NCBI GenBank assembly: GCA_009617715.1
Contig: VTFK01000123.1
Span: 186,001-250,000, forward strand
Direction of reading: 5' to 3'
Source: Plectrocnemia conspersa
Lineage: Eukaryota; Arthropoda; Insecta; Trichoptera; Polycentropodidae
DNA length: 64,000 nt
Position numbers and translations under genes: made by a program. The notes beneath the pieces are model-generated. The model did no database searches. It saw nothing but the letters and a program-made list of their open reading frames with translations, and was not told the origin of the DNA. Every line of letters starts with the position of its first letter. Position 1 is the stretch's first letter. Below, piece after piece: positions 1-9,879 of the stretch.

Positions 1-1250
1 ATAATAAAAAATGTAATCGATATGATCGACTTTTATGGAATGAACAAAAAATCTATAGTTTCGGCTAACAAATTCAAATTATTTGAAATAAAAATAATCA
101 ATAATAAAAATATTGACATGGCCGAATTTTATAACGTTACGATCTGAATATTATGAATAGAATTCGAATACAATTCAATTTGACAGACGATAAAATTTTT
201 TTATTGTTTTTATTTCGTATATAATATATCAGGCGATTTGATCAATCAACAATCAATCGATTGTAGCACGTGCGCAATGCTGTATATTTATGTATAATTT
301 TCACTATATGTATTGCTCTTCACTAGAATTAGGCATATATGAAGAGTGCAGGTATAGATATATAGACTGACATCACAAATATGATTGTAATCGTATTAGC
401 GTTTCGCACAGACGATGCCGTTATATTATACAATAACAACAGAATCGTCACGGTTTGCAGATTTAACACAGGAGTGTTTTTATCTTTCATTATTATGAAA
501 CGATCAATCAATTGGGCCCTTTTTTTTTTTCACTTGCATCCATCCAAACCCTCCCACCGATTCGCATTTATTGAGCGGTTCGTGAGAATACATGATTGCA
601 TTATAAACTAGAAAATTTGAGACATTCATGAGATAAACTGTGTAGTGTACATACTTAGAAATGCATCTGCTTGGTCATTGGGGTTGGATTTTGCAGATGT
701 CAACAAAACACTAGCACTTCTTTAAAAATAGTAATATGCGACGTCAACACACCGGCGAATAACGCGCAACTGATGTTAGAACGCAAGCACAGACTTCAGC
801 TGATAATAAGAGTGGGGGGAGACCGAGAGTGGGGGAGCTTCATTGAATCGCGGCAGCGTAGGCGTATTGAAGGTTCGCGGGCGGAGTCAATGGTCTGTTT
901 TGGTCTAAATGCAAATTATATCTTTTAATAAGTACATCAGTTAAATTAAGCTTGCGTTTTATAAAATTTATATTATTACATAAATCTAGATACTTGTTAA
1001 TTAGCAAATCGCGACTTCTAATAACGCGTATTACGCTCGACAGTTTCCTTTTATAACTATTTAATCAAGAGTCGCCACTGATTTGATTGTCAAATATGCA
1101 CGGGGTATAAAACCAGTGGTTTTCGAGCAACGCGCCCTGCTAATTAACAAGTACTTAAGTAGTATACATCTATATGTATTTCATTATTTTAAATATTAAA
1201 CATGCAAAATTAAATATAATTAACTACGCGGTTAATAGATGTCCACTGAA
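1..1250. other. AT-rich intergenic DNA, no gene seen
   Basis: No exon chain or recognisable protein is visible on either strand. Two GC-richer patches stand out, around 690-900 and 1020-1140. The second holds a TATA-like box at 1106-1112 on the plus strand, but no coding region follows it that I can recognise. Open frames here are short and look like chance. Confidence 0.5.
1106..1112 (+). promoter_or_regulatory. isolated TATA-like box
   Basis: A TATAAAA sequence follows a short G run and is followed by GC-richer DNA, which resembles a core promoter. No initiator or downstream gene supports it, so it may be chance or part of a degraded repeat. Confidence 0.15.
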
Positions 1251-1254
1251 AAAT

Positions 1255-1415
1255 AATAATTTTTCTGAAATGACTTATTATAAAAAATATTTTCGAGATA
1301 GATTCGACACTGTTTTTTTTATATATATAATCAGGGACGTTATTTCATCTTTTTCCAGGGGGGGCAAAAGTTGGCAATCAGTGGTCGTTATTTTAGTATT
1401 TCAAATTCATTAATG
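1255..1415 (+). repeat. fragment of palindromic repeat family A (3' flank joined to 5' start)
   Basis: The first half (about 1265-1310) resembles the sequence at 19940-19985, which lies at the 3' edge of another family A copy. The second half (about 1335-1410), with its G run followed by CAAAAGTTGGC, resembles the 5' start of the copies at about 4725 and 18955. The piece therefore reads like a junction between the end of one unit and the start of the next. Confidence 0.45.
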
Positions 1416-1459
1416 ATGATTTTCTCGTATCGCTCATCATTACCAGACGTTTAATTAGC

Positions 1460-2100
1460 AGCAATAATGGAAGCACTTAAACAAACAGCACCACCCAATG
1501 CTGGAGAGACCCCGACGCCCCTGCCCAATATCTCGCCAGATGCCTGAGCCGAGGTTAAGAGAAGAAGGAGTACACAATCATGCACTCAGCGTCTTCGTGA
1601 GTCCGGCCAGCAGGATAGACTACTTAGACCGGCAACCAAAATGAGGCATGTGTATTTGCTCTATTTGCACTCGGAAACGACTGCGGACGCAGTTGTCAGC
1701 CTCAAAAATACAAAAGGCACAACTTATGCGTTTTTCAAGATTGCAGTGCCTGATGTAAAATTGATTCTGTACCCAGAGTTATGGCCATCTGGATGTGCAT
1801 TTAAAAAGAGGTATTAAACCTTCCTAGGAAAGGTGTGATAGATCCCAAAATGTAAAGGGTCTGAACTCCAAGAACGTCGATTTTCTGTCCGCTATCTGCG
1901 CCCAAGAACATGACGTCAACGAAACATGGCTGACGGATTCTGTGCTGAACGAAATTGCAGCAGCAGAAGCGGATGTATGCTTTTAGCGGTCCGCACAAAT
2001 TCGGTACGTGATGCATTTTTACATTTGCACATGCATTTTTCTGGCCAAGTTGAAGGAATAACTGGCCGCCAATATAATGGGATTTTACGCCGTCGGAACA
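1460..2100 (+). mobile_element. decayed non-LTR retrotransposon (ORF1 C-terminus and start of endonuclease)
   Basis: Plus-strand translation, with stops and frame changes, gives a gag-like stretch (VYLLYLHSETTADAVVSL, then FFKIAVPDVK and LYPELWPSG) like the C-terminal region of ORF1 proteins of CR1/jockey-type LINEs, whose usual ending is a WP-G motif. At about 1855-1985 follows LNSKNVDFL and VNETWLTDSVLN, like the ETWL block near the start of the ORF2 apurinic-type endonuclease. No frame is intact, so this is a dead 5' fragment. Clade assignment is uncertain. Confidence 0.45.
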
Positions 2101-2109
2101 CCTAAATGT

Positions 2110-2980
2110 TTTTTAAATGTTCAGAAACTGAAATTGGTTCACCGTTTATTTATGATATCCTGCATGAACAATACATCACAAAAATCTATCGTACAACTGA
2201 AGGACAACACTCGACTAAAATAAATCATTCAGCTCTATTAATCCTCGTGACGTTATAGACTTATAATAGGGCACAAAATAACAAATATATGACAATTGAT
2301 TCGTCAACAGCAGCTTCATGATTTGGAATTGAATGCTTTCAAAATATATTGTCTAAATATTGAATTGAATTAAGAACGGTGATTTAATTTATTTAAAGCA
2401 AATATGAATGTAAATGTAAAAAAACAAAACTTCTTAAATTGAGAACTATGGATAACAAATCATACGTCTAGATTTTGAGTGGTTGACACAGACTGGTCAA
2501 AACATTGTTTCCAAAATCCATCGATGGATTTACAGATTTTTCGATGAATTTTAGTAATTTGACAATTCATGGTAAAATGTTTAGGAATTACTAAATCTGT
2601 TTTATTAATATATTGGTAGAAGTATCTCTGAGTAAAATACTGTAAATTTTATCATGCCATTTAAAATAGCTTCAGAATATATGATAGAAAATATATTGGG
2701 CATTTCATTGATGCCTTTGGACTGCAATGGTAAAACCATTTTGGGCGTGACATGCATGCTTTGGACTTCTAAAGGTTGAACGAGATATTTACAAGTGGTT
2801 TAAAACTTTGATCTGGTATTAGAAACATATACATACCATAGATTTTAGAACTATATATATTGCAGCTATTTTACTTAACTAACTTAACATAACTTACGAC
2901 CATATATTTACAATAGATAAAATAAAATCTTTGTATAATAAAATTAGCTTTCTAACGACTTAAAGATTGATAGACATAAA
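2110..2980. other. AT-rich DNA without recognisable genes
   Basis: Only short chance frames occur. I see no splice-consistent exons, transposon ends or RNA genes. It separates the two LINE remnants. Confidence 0.5.
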
Positions 2981-4002
2981 TTGAATCAAACGTTATCATT
3001 CCGTTGCGTGCATTGGTGGAGAGCGGACGTTCACTCTGACTCGTTTTTCGCACAGTTAACCCAGGTCACAGAATATAGAAGAGGAAGCACCTCATCAGCG
3101 CCAAGCAGAAGGCGCAAACGCGCAAGCGTGCAGTCGGCAAGCCAAAAGCATTCCTTATGCAATCAGCAACTCCGAGCCAGCCCCTAGACACATAATGGCA
3201 ACTGACAAAGAAGGCGGGGAGACCATCCACCGAGCAAAAGACATCGGCGATCTCAAATGAAAAACGGTCCGAAATGCTTCCGGAAGTGACTAGAACACAT
3301 ATTCCATCAAGGTTCCCACCCATAATAATAAAGATTGCGGGAACACACATCCATATGACTGACTTGATTAAATCAATTATCAAGTCAGCAAACTTTACCT
3401 TGAAGTACACCGTAAAGAATAAGGTTTCGGTACAATGCTCGTTGCTCGAAAATCGTGCGACCCTAATGAAATGACTGATAGAACAACGCGCCTCTCAGAC
3501 GTTCTCCACAAACGATATCGCTGCTGTTCCAGAGCGACGGTGCCTAGGCGTTATTAAAGTGACGTCTATGATGACTATAATTACACAATTTCGATCGCTA
3601 TAAGAAGCATCCTTTGCTTTGGAAAGGCCACCCATGAAAGGTATCAACGAAATAAATGTTACCCAACGTTTCAGATGCCAAGCGTTCAGTCACTCCTCAA
3701 AGAACTGCCAGCGCGCCCCCTAGATGCATAAAATTCCCCGGAACTACTATCGACTGCTCGAAGAAGGATTGCGAGACCACTGCAAAAGGTACCGGATGCG
3801 GAGAATATTATTCTGCCAATTACAAATATTGCTCGCATCGGAAAGAGTATATTCAATCGATACAGAAGAGACATCGGGGCCCATACCCGACTGGAACACT
3901 CATACCCGAAATTTAACCTCGAACGGAATCAATTTCCTGCTCTACGGCCGACGAAACCAGCGTTTGATAAAACTCCTGTCAGCTGCTTCAACGAAGACGT
4001 CT

Positions 4003-4216
4003 CAGGCCGGTTTCACACGTGCCAGATGAATTTGCCCGGCACCGGGCCGGCGTCACGTAGTGGGGGTGGTGTTGTATGGGCAGCATCGGGCCGGCACCGG
4101 ATGGATTCGTCCGGCACGTCTGAAATGGTCAGTACTAGTCCATACAACACCACCCCTACTACACGGCGTCGGCCCGGTGCCGGGCGAATCCATCCGGCAC
4201 GTGTGAAACCGGCCTC
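4003..4216. mobile_element. 214-bp hairpin MITE, hAT-like ends, inserted in the LINE
   Basis: The ends are inverted repeats starting CAGGCCGGTTTCACACGTGC (left) and the near complement of this on the right. Arms of about 78 nt (4003-4080 and 4140-4216) pair almost throughout. The middle holds a further partial copy of the arm. GC content is far above the surroundings. The CAGG-type end suggests the hAT superfamily, but I could not find a clean 8-bp target duplication (AGACGTCT on the left against AGCGTCCA on the right), so the superfamily is inferred. Confidence 0.6.
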
Positions 4217-4242
4217 AGCGTCCACAAATCAGACGGCCCAAA

Positions 4243-4319
4243 TGCAAAGATTTGCAGTGGACATAGTATCTGAGTTGGGGAACCCACCTCAGATGCTATG
4301 TTCACTGCAGATCTTTGCA
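4243..4319. repeat. 77-nt near-perfect hairpin
   Basis: Arms 4243-4280 and 4281-4319 are complementary over about 38 nt. Three of the differences become G-U pairs in the plus-strand RNA, leaving about one true mismatch in the stem plus the loop. It lies 26 bp after the MITE and inside the LINE remnant. It may be a second small foldback insertion; it also has the size and pairing of a microRNA precursor. Confidence 0.5.
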
Positions 4320-4704
4320 GGATGCTGACCGTGCTCCAAGAGATTTGAGACAAGGCTGGCAAGCGCGCAAGTAAAATTGAAATCACCCAAATTATGGTTA
4401 AATACTTACATGTCCTCTTCTAAATGGGGATTCAACATGATAGAGTGGAATCCGATATAAAACTGGAACTACTGATTTGTAAGTATAAAATTAATAATAT
4501 CGTAATAAGCGAAACATATTTAAAACCGTACGTTAATATTCACATTCGCTCAAGACCGAACAAAGGAATCGCGATATTTGAAAATAAATCAATAAAACAC
4601 GCACTCATAAACAATAATACAACTAACCTAGAAACCGTCGCGATGGAAATAAACATATGATAATAATAATTTATAATAATAGTTGTCGCAGGATATAATT
4701 CCCC

Positions 4705-5690
4705 AGGATCGTGGACGTCATTACAGCTTTTTCAAGGGGGGAGCAAAAGTAAGCCAGACTGCTTATTTTTTTAATATTTCCATTGCATTAAGATTCATAG
4801 TATTTCATTAAATGCTATGCATTTTTCTGTACAAAGACTTTTTATAACAATATTACGACTTACAATAAGTTAGAATCTAATGAACCATATCTAAATCGAA
4901 TTTTGATTAATAGAAGAGCGAAAAAACATTTATCCCTTCTTAGAAGTCAAAAATCCACGTCATAAGCAATAAAATCGTGCCGTCGCCATCGAAGTGGGAA
5001 CGCTCGGTAACGAGCGTTCCCACTGCAACGGTACCGAATCAATTTTATTGCTATTAACGGATTTTTTTACTTCTGTGAAGTGAATTGTTTTTGCGCCCTC
5101 CTATTGACCAAAATTCGGTTTGAATATTCTTTTAGCAACACTCGTATCAGAAGTCCATAGTAATGTCGATAAGAATAGCTACCATATTTTTGAAATATAG
5201 TGTAAATCCAAGTGCAGACAAACTATGGAGCAATATGCGAAACGCAACATCTGTCTGTACTTCTTCTTCCACTCATTTTCCCCTGAGAGATGAGTCGACT
5301 TAGTTTATATTTTGGACTAAAACTATAATTAGTTTTAGAACTTTCATTAGGTTAGGTTTGGGTTTGAACATAAATAGACGTTTCGCAACTGTCGTATTAA
5401 GCTTCATAGATATTTTAGAACATCATATTAGCGCCTATAAGTTAAATTATATTAATTATCATAAGCTAGTAAAAGTACATATCTGCTGGTAAAAATGTAT
5501 GAGGGTTTCACTGGTGAAACTATAACTTCTCTGACAAATACACATTTTATGTAAAATTTATACATCGCATGTAAATAAATAATGAAAAGTATGTAAATAT
5601 ATACAGTACTACATATGGAAAAGTTAAAACTATGTAATTTCACTTGCATAATGAATTGGTTAGATATTAATGGAAGAACTAAAATTTATC
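4705..5690 (+). repeat. palindromic repeat family A, copy 1
   Basis: This is about 1 kb, shared with 18955-19960 and 41320-42170. Common blocks in order are: a start with a G run and CAAAAGT, a TTCATAGTATTTCATTAAAT stretch, a large central inverted repeat (about 4890-5120), GGTTAGGTTTGGGTTTGAAC (5346-5365), and a 3' part with repeated CACTAGTGAAA-like units (5490-5560). The centre holds a perfect 14-bp stem, AGTGGGAACGCTCG against its complement, with a 4-nt loop near 4996-5027. No coding capacity is visible, so it looks non-autonomous. The superfamily is unknown. Confidence 0.55.
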
Positions 5691-5825
5691 TAGTATAATT
5701 TGTATATATTTTTCAATAAGTTGAGACTAGAGATGTTGCTTATCGTTTGCAATTCGTAGTCATATTACAGTATTTAATAAATCGGAGCTGATTGAAATAT
5801 ATGTGATATACAAAGAATTTAATCA

Positions 5826-6905
5826 TGCCACCCCTGCTGTAACGGATGATTAAAAAAACACAAATTTAAGGATATCTTTGGATGTTTTTATTATTCGAAC
5901 ATTTGATGTATTTCATTAATTATGAAAAATAATATGAATTAAATGGCCGCCTCTGGACTTTTTGCAGCAGTCGATCCTATCAATGAATTTTTCATTCATT
6001 TCTGGCGGTATCTCGGCTATAACTTGGCGGATGTTGGTTATTAGGTGCTACATCGTTTCTGGTTTATCAGCGTACACTAGTTAGCAAAGCCCCACAAAAA
6101 AATTCAACATCGTTAAATCAGATGATCTTGGCGGCCAATTGACGTCACCAAAACGTGAAATAATAGCACCCGATGCATGGCAAGTTGAAACCATACATCT
6201 ACTACATAAATATCTTCGATTTCGTGCCAAAAATAATCGGTTATCATGCGCCTATAGCGCTCACCATTGATTGTTACAGTCTGACCTTCATCGTTTCAGA
6301 AAAAGTAAGGCCCAATGACGCCGCCTGACCACAATGTGCACCAAACAGTCACTTTTTGGGCATACAATGGTCTCTCGTGAATCACATGAAGATTTTCCTA
6401 GCCCCATATACGCCAATTTTGCTTATTAATATACCCAGAGAAGTGAAAATAAGCCTAATTAGAGAAGATTTTCTTTTGAAAAATCAGCATGAACTTCCTG
6501 CTGCTCTAACAACCAATATGCGTAATTCTTCACTAGCCATGGTCTCTGGGCTTCAGTTCTTGTGTTATCTGAATTTTATAGTGCAAGTACATCTGTAAAA
6601 AGCGCCAATAGGAACCATAAGAAAAGCGCAAAAGCGCAGGTCTTCGGCCACACTTTCACTTACAGCAGCAATATTTTCAACTGAACGAGCGCCATGATGA
6701 AGCAGTCTTTACTATATCACCAATGCTTCCAGTCTCCTTAATTTTTTCACTACGTTGCGAATTGTTCGCTCAGTAGGACGGTAAAATTGGCTATAATCTT
6801 CCCGTAAATTTCGTACAGAATTGTTATTTCTGTAGAATAATTGAACGATTTTAACGCGTTAAGCGATCCGTTTCCAAAATGTGTTGTTGCAAACTAACAT
6901 TTGAC
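5826..6905 (-). pseudogene. dead Tc1/mariner-superfamily transposase
   Basis: Minus-strand translation across several frames gives, in order, ENIAAVSESVAEDL, ITQELKPRDH, VTINGERYRRMITDYFW and NIRQVIAEIPPEMNEKFIDR, ending with SRGGHL. This is the block order of an insect IS630/Tc1/mariner transposase family, from the helix-turn-helix linker through the DDE domain to the C-terminus. Stops, frameshifts and missing blocks show that it is inactive. Clear terminal inverted repeats were not resolved. It ends about 300 bp below the zinc-finger gene. Confidence 0.65.
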
Positions 6906-6929
6906 ACACGTGATTATTGACAGCTGTCT

Positions 6930-7214
6930 GATTTACAGTGCTGCCAACATAGGAAACTCAAATTGATCACTGTATAAAAGTCACGAATATCTCCATGAAT
7001 TGGAATATTTTGTGAACGATTTTGTTTATTTTTAGATACTTTTTCACATTTTTCACACTTAAAGGCACAAACATTGCTATGAGACCGCTTATGTTGTGAA
7101 AGATATCGTTTGGTTTAAAATGCTTTTTCACATTTTTCATACTTGAGTCTTGACATAGGTATGAGTTTACATATGTTCAGAAAGACATTTTTTAGTTTCG
7201 CATGCTTTTCACAT
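6930..7214 (-). pseudogene. eroded extra zinc fingers downstream of the zinc-finger gene
   Basis: Below the stop at 7215, the minus strand still encodes finger-like pieces in broken frames: ECEK, then THTYVKT, then a linker-like stretch and KCEKCEKVSKNKQNRSQ. Spacing follows the 84-nt finger unit used in the intact gene. The likely cause is a 2-nt deletion near 7230, where the linker after finger 6 (expected to resume as DVHHFEC in another frame) goes out of frame and hits a stop. So the gene once encoded at least two or three more fingers. A polyadenylation-like AATAAA lies at 7025-7030 on this strand. Confidence 0.6.
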
Positions 7215-8462
7215 TCAAAATGATGAACATCGCCGAGTTTTCATATGTTTTGAAAGGTACTGTTTAAATTTAAATGCTTTTCCGCATATTTCACACACAA
7301 AATGGCAAATATCGGTATGAGTTTTCATATGTTTTAAAAGATTATTTTCGGTAGTGAATGTTTTTCGACATTTTTCACATTCAAAGTCACGAACATCGCT
7401 ATGAGTTGGTATATGTTGTAAGAGAATTTGTTTACTTTTAAATAATTTCCCACATTTTTTACATTCAAAGTCACGAGCATCGCTATGAGTTGCCATATGT
7501 TGTGAGAGGTTTTGTTTACTTTTAAACGCTGTTCCACATTTTTCACATTCAAAGTCTCGAACATCGCTATGAGTTAACATGTGTTTAGAAAGACATTTTT
7601 TAGTTTTACATGCTATTCCACATATATCACATTTAAAATCACGAACATTGCTATGAGTTTTCAAATGTTGGACAATATATCGTTTAAATTTGAATGCTTT
7701 TCCACATATTTCACATTCAAAGTCACAATCATCACGGTGAGTATGCTTTAGTCTTTTTTTAGTATTTATTGCATTTCGGCATTGCAAATTATTAGATTTT
7801 CCTTCTTCTGATTTCTGAAATTAATATTATATCGAAATAAATAGAATTAATATAAATAGAATATTCGGCTCTTACTTTGGTGAAGTTGTAAATTTGGTGA
7901 GATGAAATGTTCACCCCGATAATGTTCGCTTTAAGTATATCTTTAACATCGTGTATTTCTAAAATCATATATTAATCAACAGTTGCTTAAATACATATGT
8001 ATATTAAAATGTGACAGTATACACATATATATAAATACATCAAATATATTTACCCATTTCGAACGAGTCGTCTACATCGACTTTGATTGTATCTTCGCTT
8101 CTATCGTATTCTTGTTTTACATTTGAGAACTTTAAAACGAATAATTAAAAGCATTATTTAAGATAACATGCATTCACAAGTGGTTTAACATTTATAATTG
8201 TTCGTTACCTCTACTTTACATTGAATCACGTCAACGATAGGAAGCGTTTCTTTAACATCTTCGGTGTCAGGTTCTGCAAATATGAATAACAACTACCTAG
8301 TAAAGAAATGTAAATATTATGTATTTCGTTTGCAACTAAGTATAAATTAATTTAACGGACCAGTGATATTAGCCGAAAATAAAAACTTTAAAAATATTAC
8401 ATCCTTCGTTTATTCTCTTAATTATAATAAAATAAATAAGTACCGCTTTTAATAAACGCCAT
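7215..8462 (-). CDS. C2H2 zinc-finger protein, five exons
   Basis: Exons: 8444-8462, 8209-8273, 8054-8129, 7876-7958, 7215-7814. All introns are GT-AG and all phases fit, giving 280 aa. The start is the ATG at 8462, whose exon MAFIKS joins to EPDTED; this makes an IKSE sumoylation-like motif. The N-terminal 85 residues are acidic and linker-like, with VKQE, and have no ZAD or BTB domain. The C-terminal part has five full C2H2 fingers with 28-residue spacing (from about residue 117 on). The sixth has Cys, Cys and one His, but the last His is replaced: HMKTRRC could give a C2HC finger. Linkers are unusually uniform (THSDVRDFEC), pointing to recent tandem duplication. Likely a nuclear DNA-binding regulator; targets are unknown. 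Confidence 0.85.
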
Positions 8463-8479
8463 TGTGACAGCACTGAACT

Positions 8480-8950
8480 GACAGTTCATTCCCAATGTTT
8501 GGTCCAAATGCGACTAATGTTGAGTATAGACAAAATATAATATTTTTGGTACAATGGCTATGAATATTATTTTACTTTGACCTTAGTGGGTAAAGAGGCC
8601 CAAAACGTTAAAGAGGCCCAAAACGTTTTAATTATTATTTATTTTTTTAAATGTATTTAGCTAATACAGCTAAATGTTTATACACTAAACAAATTTAATC
8701 AAAAATACATATAAACATCAAGACAATATAAAAAATATTTTAATATTATAATATATTTATTAACGCACAGAGGTGTTTCTTGATTCCATCAAGGAAACCC
8801 ACTACATTTTTATTTTTACGGATTGTCTTAGAAATATTAATATATTAATTTAATGACCTCATATAAAACGTGTATAAGAACACCAAAATAGCTGGTAAAA
8901 TATTCCTCTGAGCTGTTAGTCGGAGTCGTCTTCTTATTGGTAAATATCCT
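8480..8950. other. intergenic DNA upstream of the zinc-finger gene
   Basis: A short tandem repeat, AAAGAGGCCCAAAACGTT, occurs twice near 8592-8628. Otherwise it is AT-rich, with no TATA box or initiator that I would call and no gene. The promoter of the zinc-finger gene should lie here because its ATG is at 8462. Confidence 0.4.
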
Positions 8951-9680
8951 TAAATCGACTCTATTTCTAGTATTAAATCTATGTACATCTTTATTTCTTA
9001 TCAAATACTAAATAAAATACTCTGGTAAAATATTATTTTCTAACTTAATATAAATACTGAAACATTCATCTTCAATATTTTTTGAATATCTATCCATTTC
9101 AATTCAACAAACATACTTCTACAACTAGTGAATCTATTTTAATTTAAAACTTCTCTCATTGCCCTTCTTTGTAATTCTTACAACATCGTTTTGTCTTATT
9201 TAGTAAGCATGTATAATATTGTTGCACAATAATTTAAGTGGGGCAATATAATAAATACTATTGTAGATTTTTTTATATTTATACCTTAACATATTCCTCA
9301 TCCTAGTTAATATACATATTTTTCTACACTTTTTTATTTATATAATTACAATGTTCTTAAAATTTAAAAATTTTATCTACAATTATTCTTAAATATTTTA
9401 TATTATCAACTATTTTATAAAATATTAATCTATTATTATTTGTATATTATTATCCAACATATCTTTATAATTAATAAACATACATCTATTCTCATTTTTT
9501 GGTTTAAGTATATTATTTTTTAACCATATTTTTATTATACTTAATTCATTATTTAACTTATCTACAACTTCTTTAAGATGATCACTTATACAATAAATTA
9601 AAGTGCTGTCCACAAACAAACGTATTTTACATGTTTCTACATTATTAATTATAATGTTTTGCTACATAAATACGTTTTAG
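8950..9680 (-). pseudogene. LINE reverse-transcriptase C-terminal fragment
   Basis: Minus-strand reading gives DSTLIYCISDHLKEVVDKLN, then LNNELSIIKIWLKNN and CMFINYK (9425-9619), followed by IKYLRIIVDK, HCNYINKKVEK and, in broken frames, LQRRAMREVL (9150-9420). This is the palm-to-thumb and connection region of a jockey/R1-type reverse transcriptase. The catalytic FADD is seen as FVDS, so it is mutated. Many stops show that it is dead. It is separate from the plus-strand LINE at 2985-4680. Confidence 0.6.
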
Positions 9681-9712
9681 AATTCAAAACTTAAAAACTC
9701 GCCGACTAGCAT

Positions 9713-9870
9713 TGGTTGAATGTGTTAGCTGAATTAGAGCCATACACAATAATTGAGCTTGTTAGTAACCCACAGTTCTTAACCACTTTAAAAAGCTAGG
9801 AAATAAAAAGCTCAACAAATGGATGCCGGAGGAACTTAATGAAAACTAAAAAATGCTCAATGATGTGCGC
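9713..9870 (+). pseudogene. short mariner transposase fragment
   Basis: The plus strand encodes TVLNHFKKLGNKKLNKWMPE and then ELNEN before a stop. This is the conserved stretch before the catalytic domain of mariner transposases (typically a NHL...KLDKWVPHEL block). The preceding 50 nt encode a related helix-turn-helix end in another frame. Only about 50 codons survive. It is unrelated in orientation and sequence to the copy at 5826-6905. Confidence 0.5.
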
Positions 9871-9879
9871 ATGGCCGGT

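Larger units (their letters stand above)
2985..4680 (+). mobile_element. decayed jockey-like LINE (gag with zinc knuckles, endonuclease fragment), split by a MITE
   Basis: The plus strand carries broken ORF1. About 3310-3475 encodes PPIIIKIAGTHIHMTDLIKS, like the pre-knuckle region of jockey-clade gag. About 3650-3875 encodes a CCHC-rich segment (RCQAFSHSSKNC, then PRCIKF, then CGEYYSANYKYC), the typical zinc knuckles. After the insertion at 4003-4216, an ORF2 endonuclease segment at 4424-4660 shows GIQHDRVES, NIVISETYL, then RPNKGIAIF, matching the order of the endonuclease start. Several stops and frameshifts make it dead. No reverse transcriptase follows, so it is truncated on the 3' side. 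It lies about 2.5 kb from the zinc-finger gene and has no visible link to it. Confidence 0.6.

Noticed and set aside
7334..7564. Second minus-strand frame with repeats in the zinc-finger exon
   Set aside because: Out-of-frame reading of the tandem finger units.
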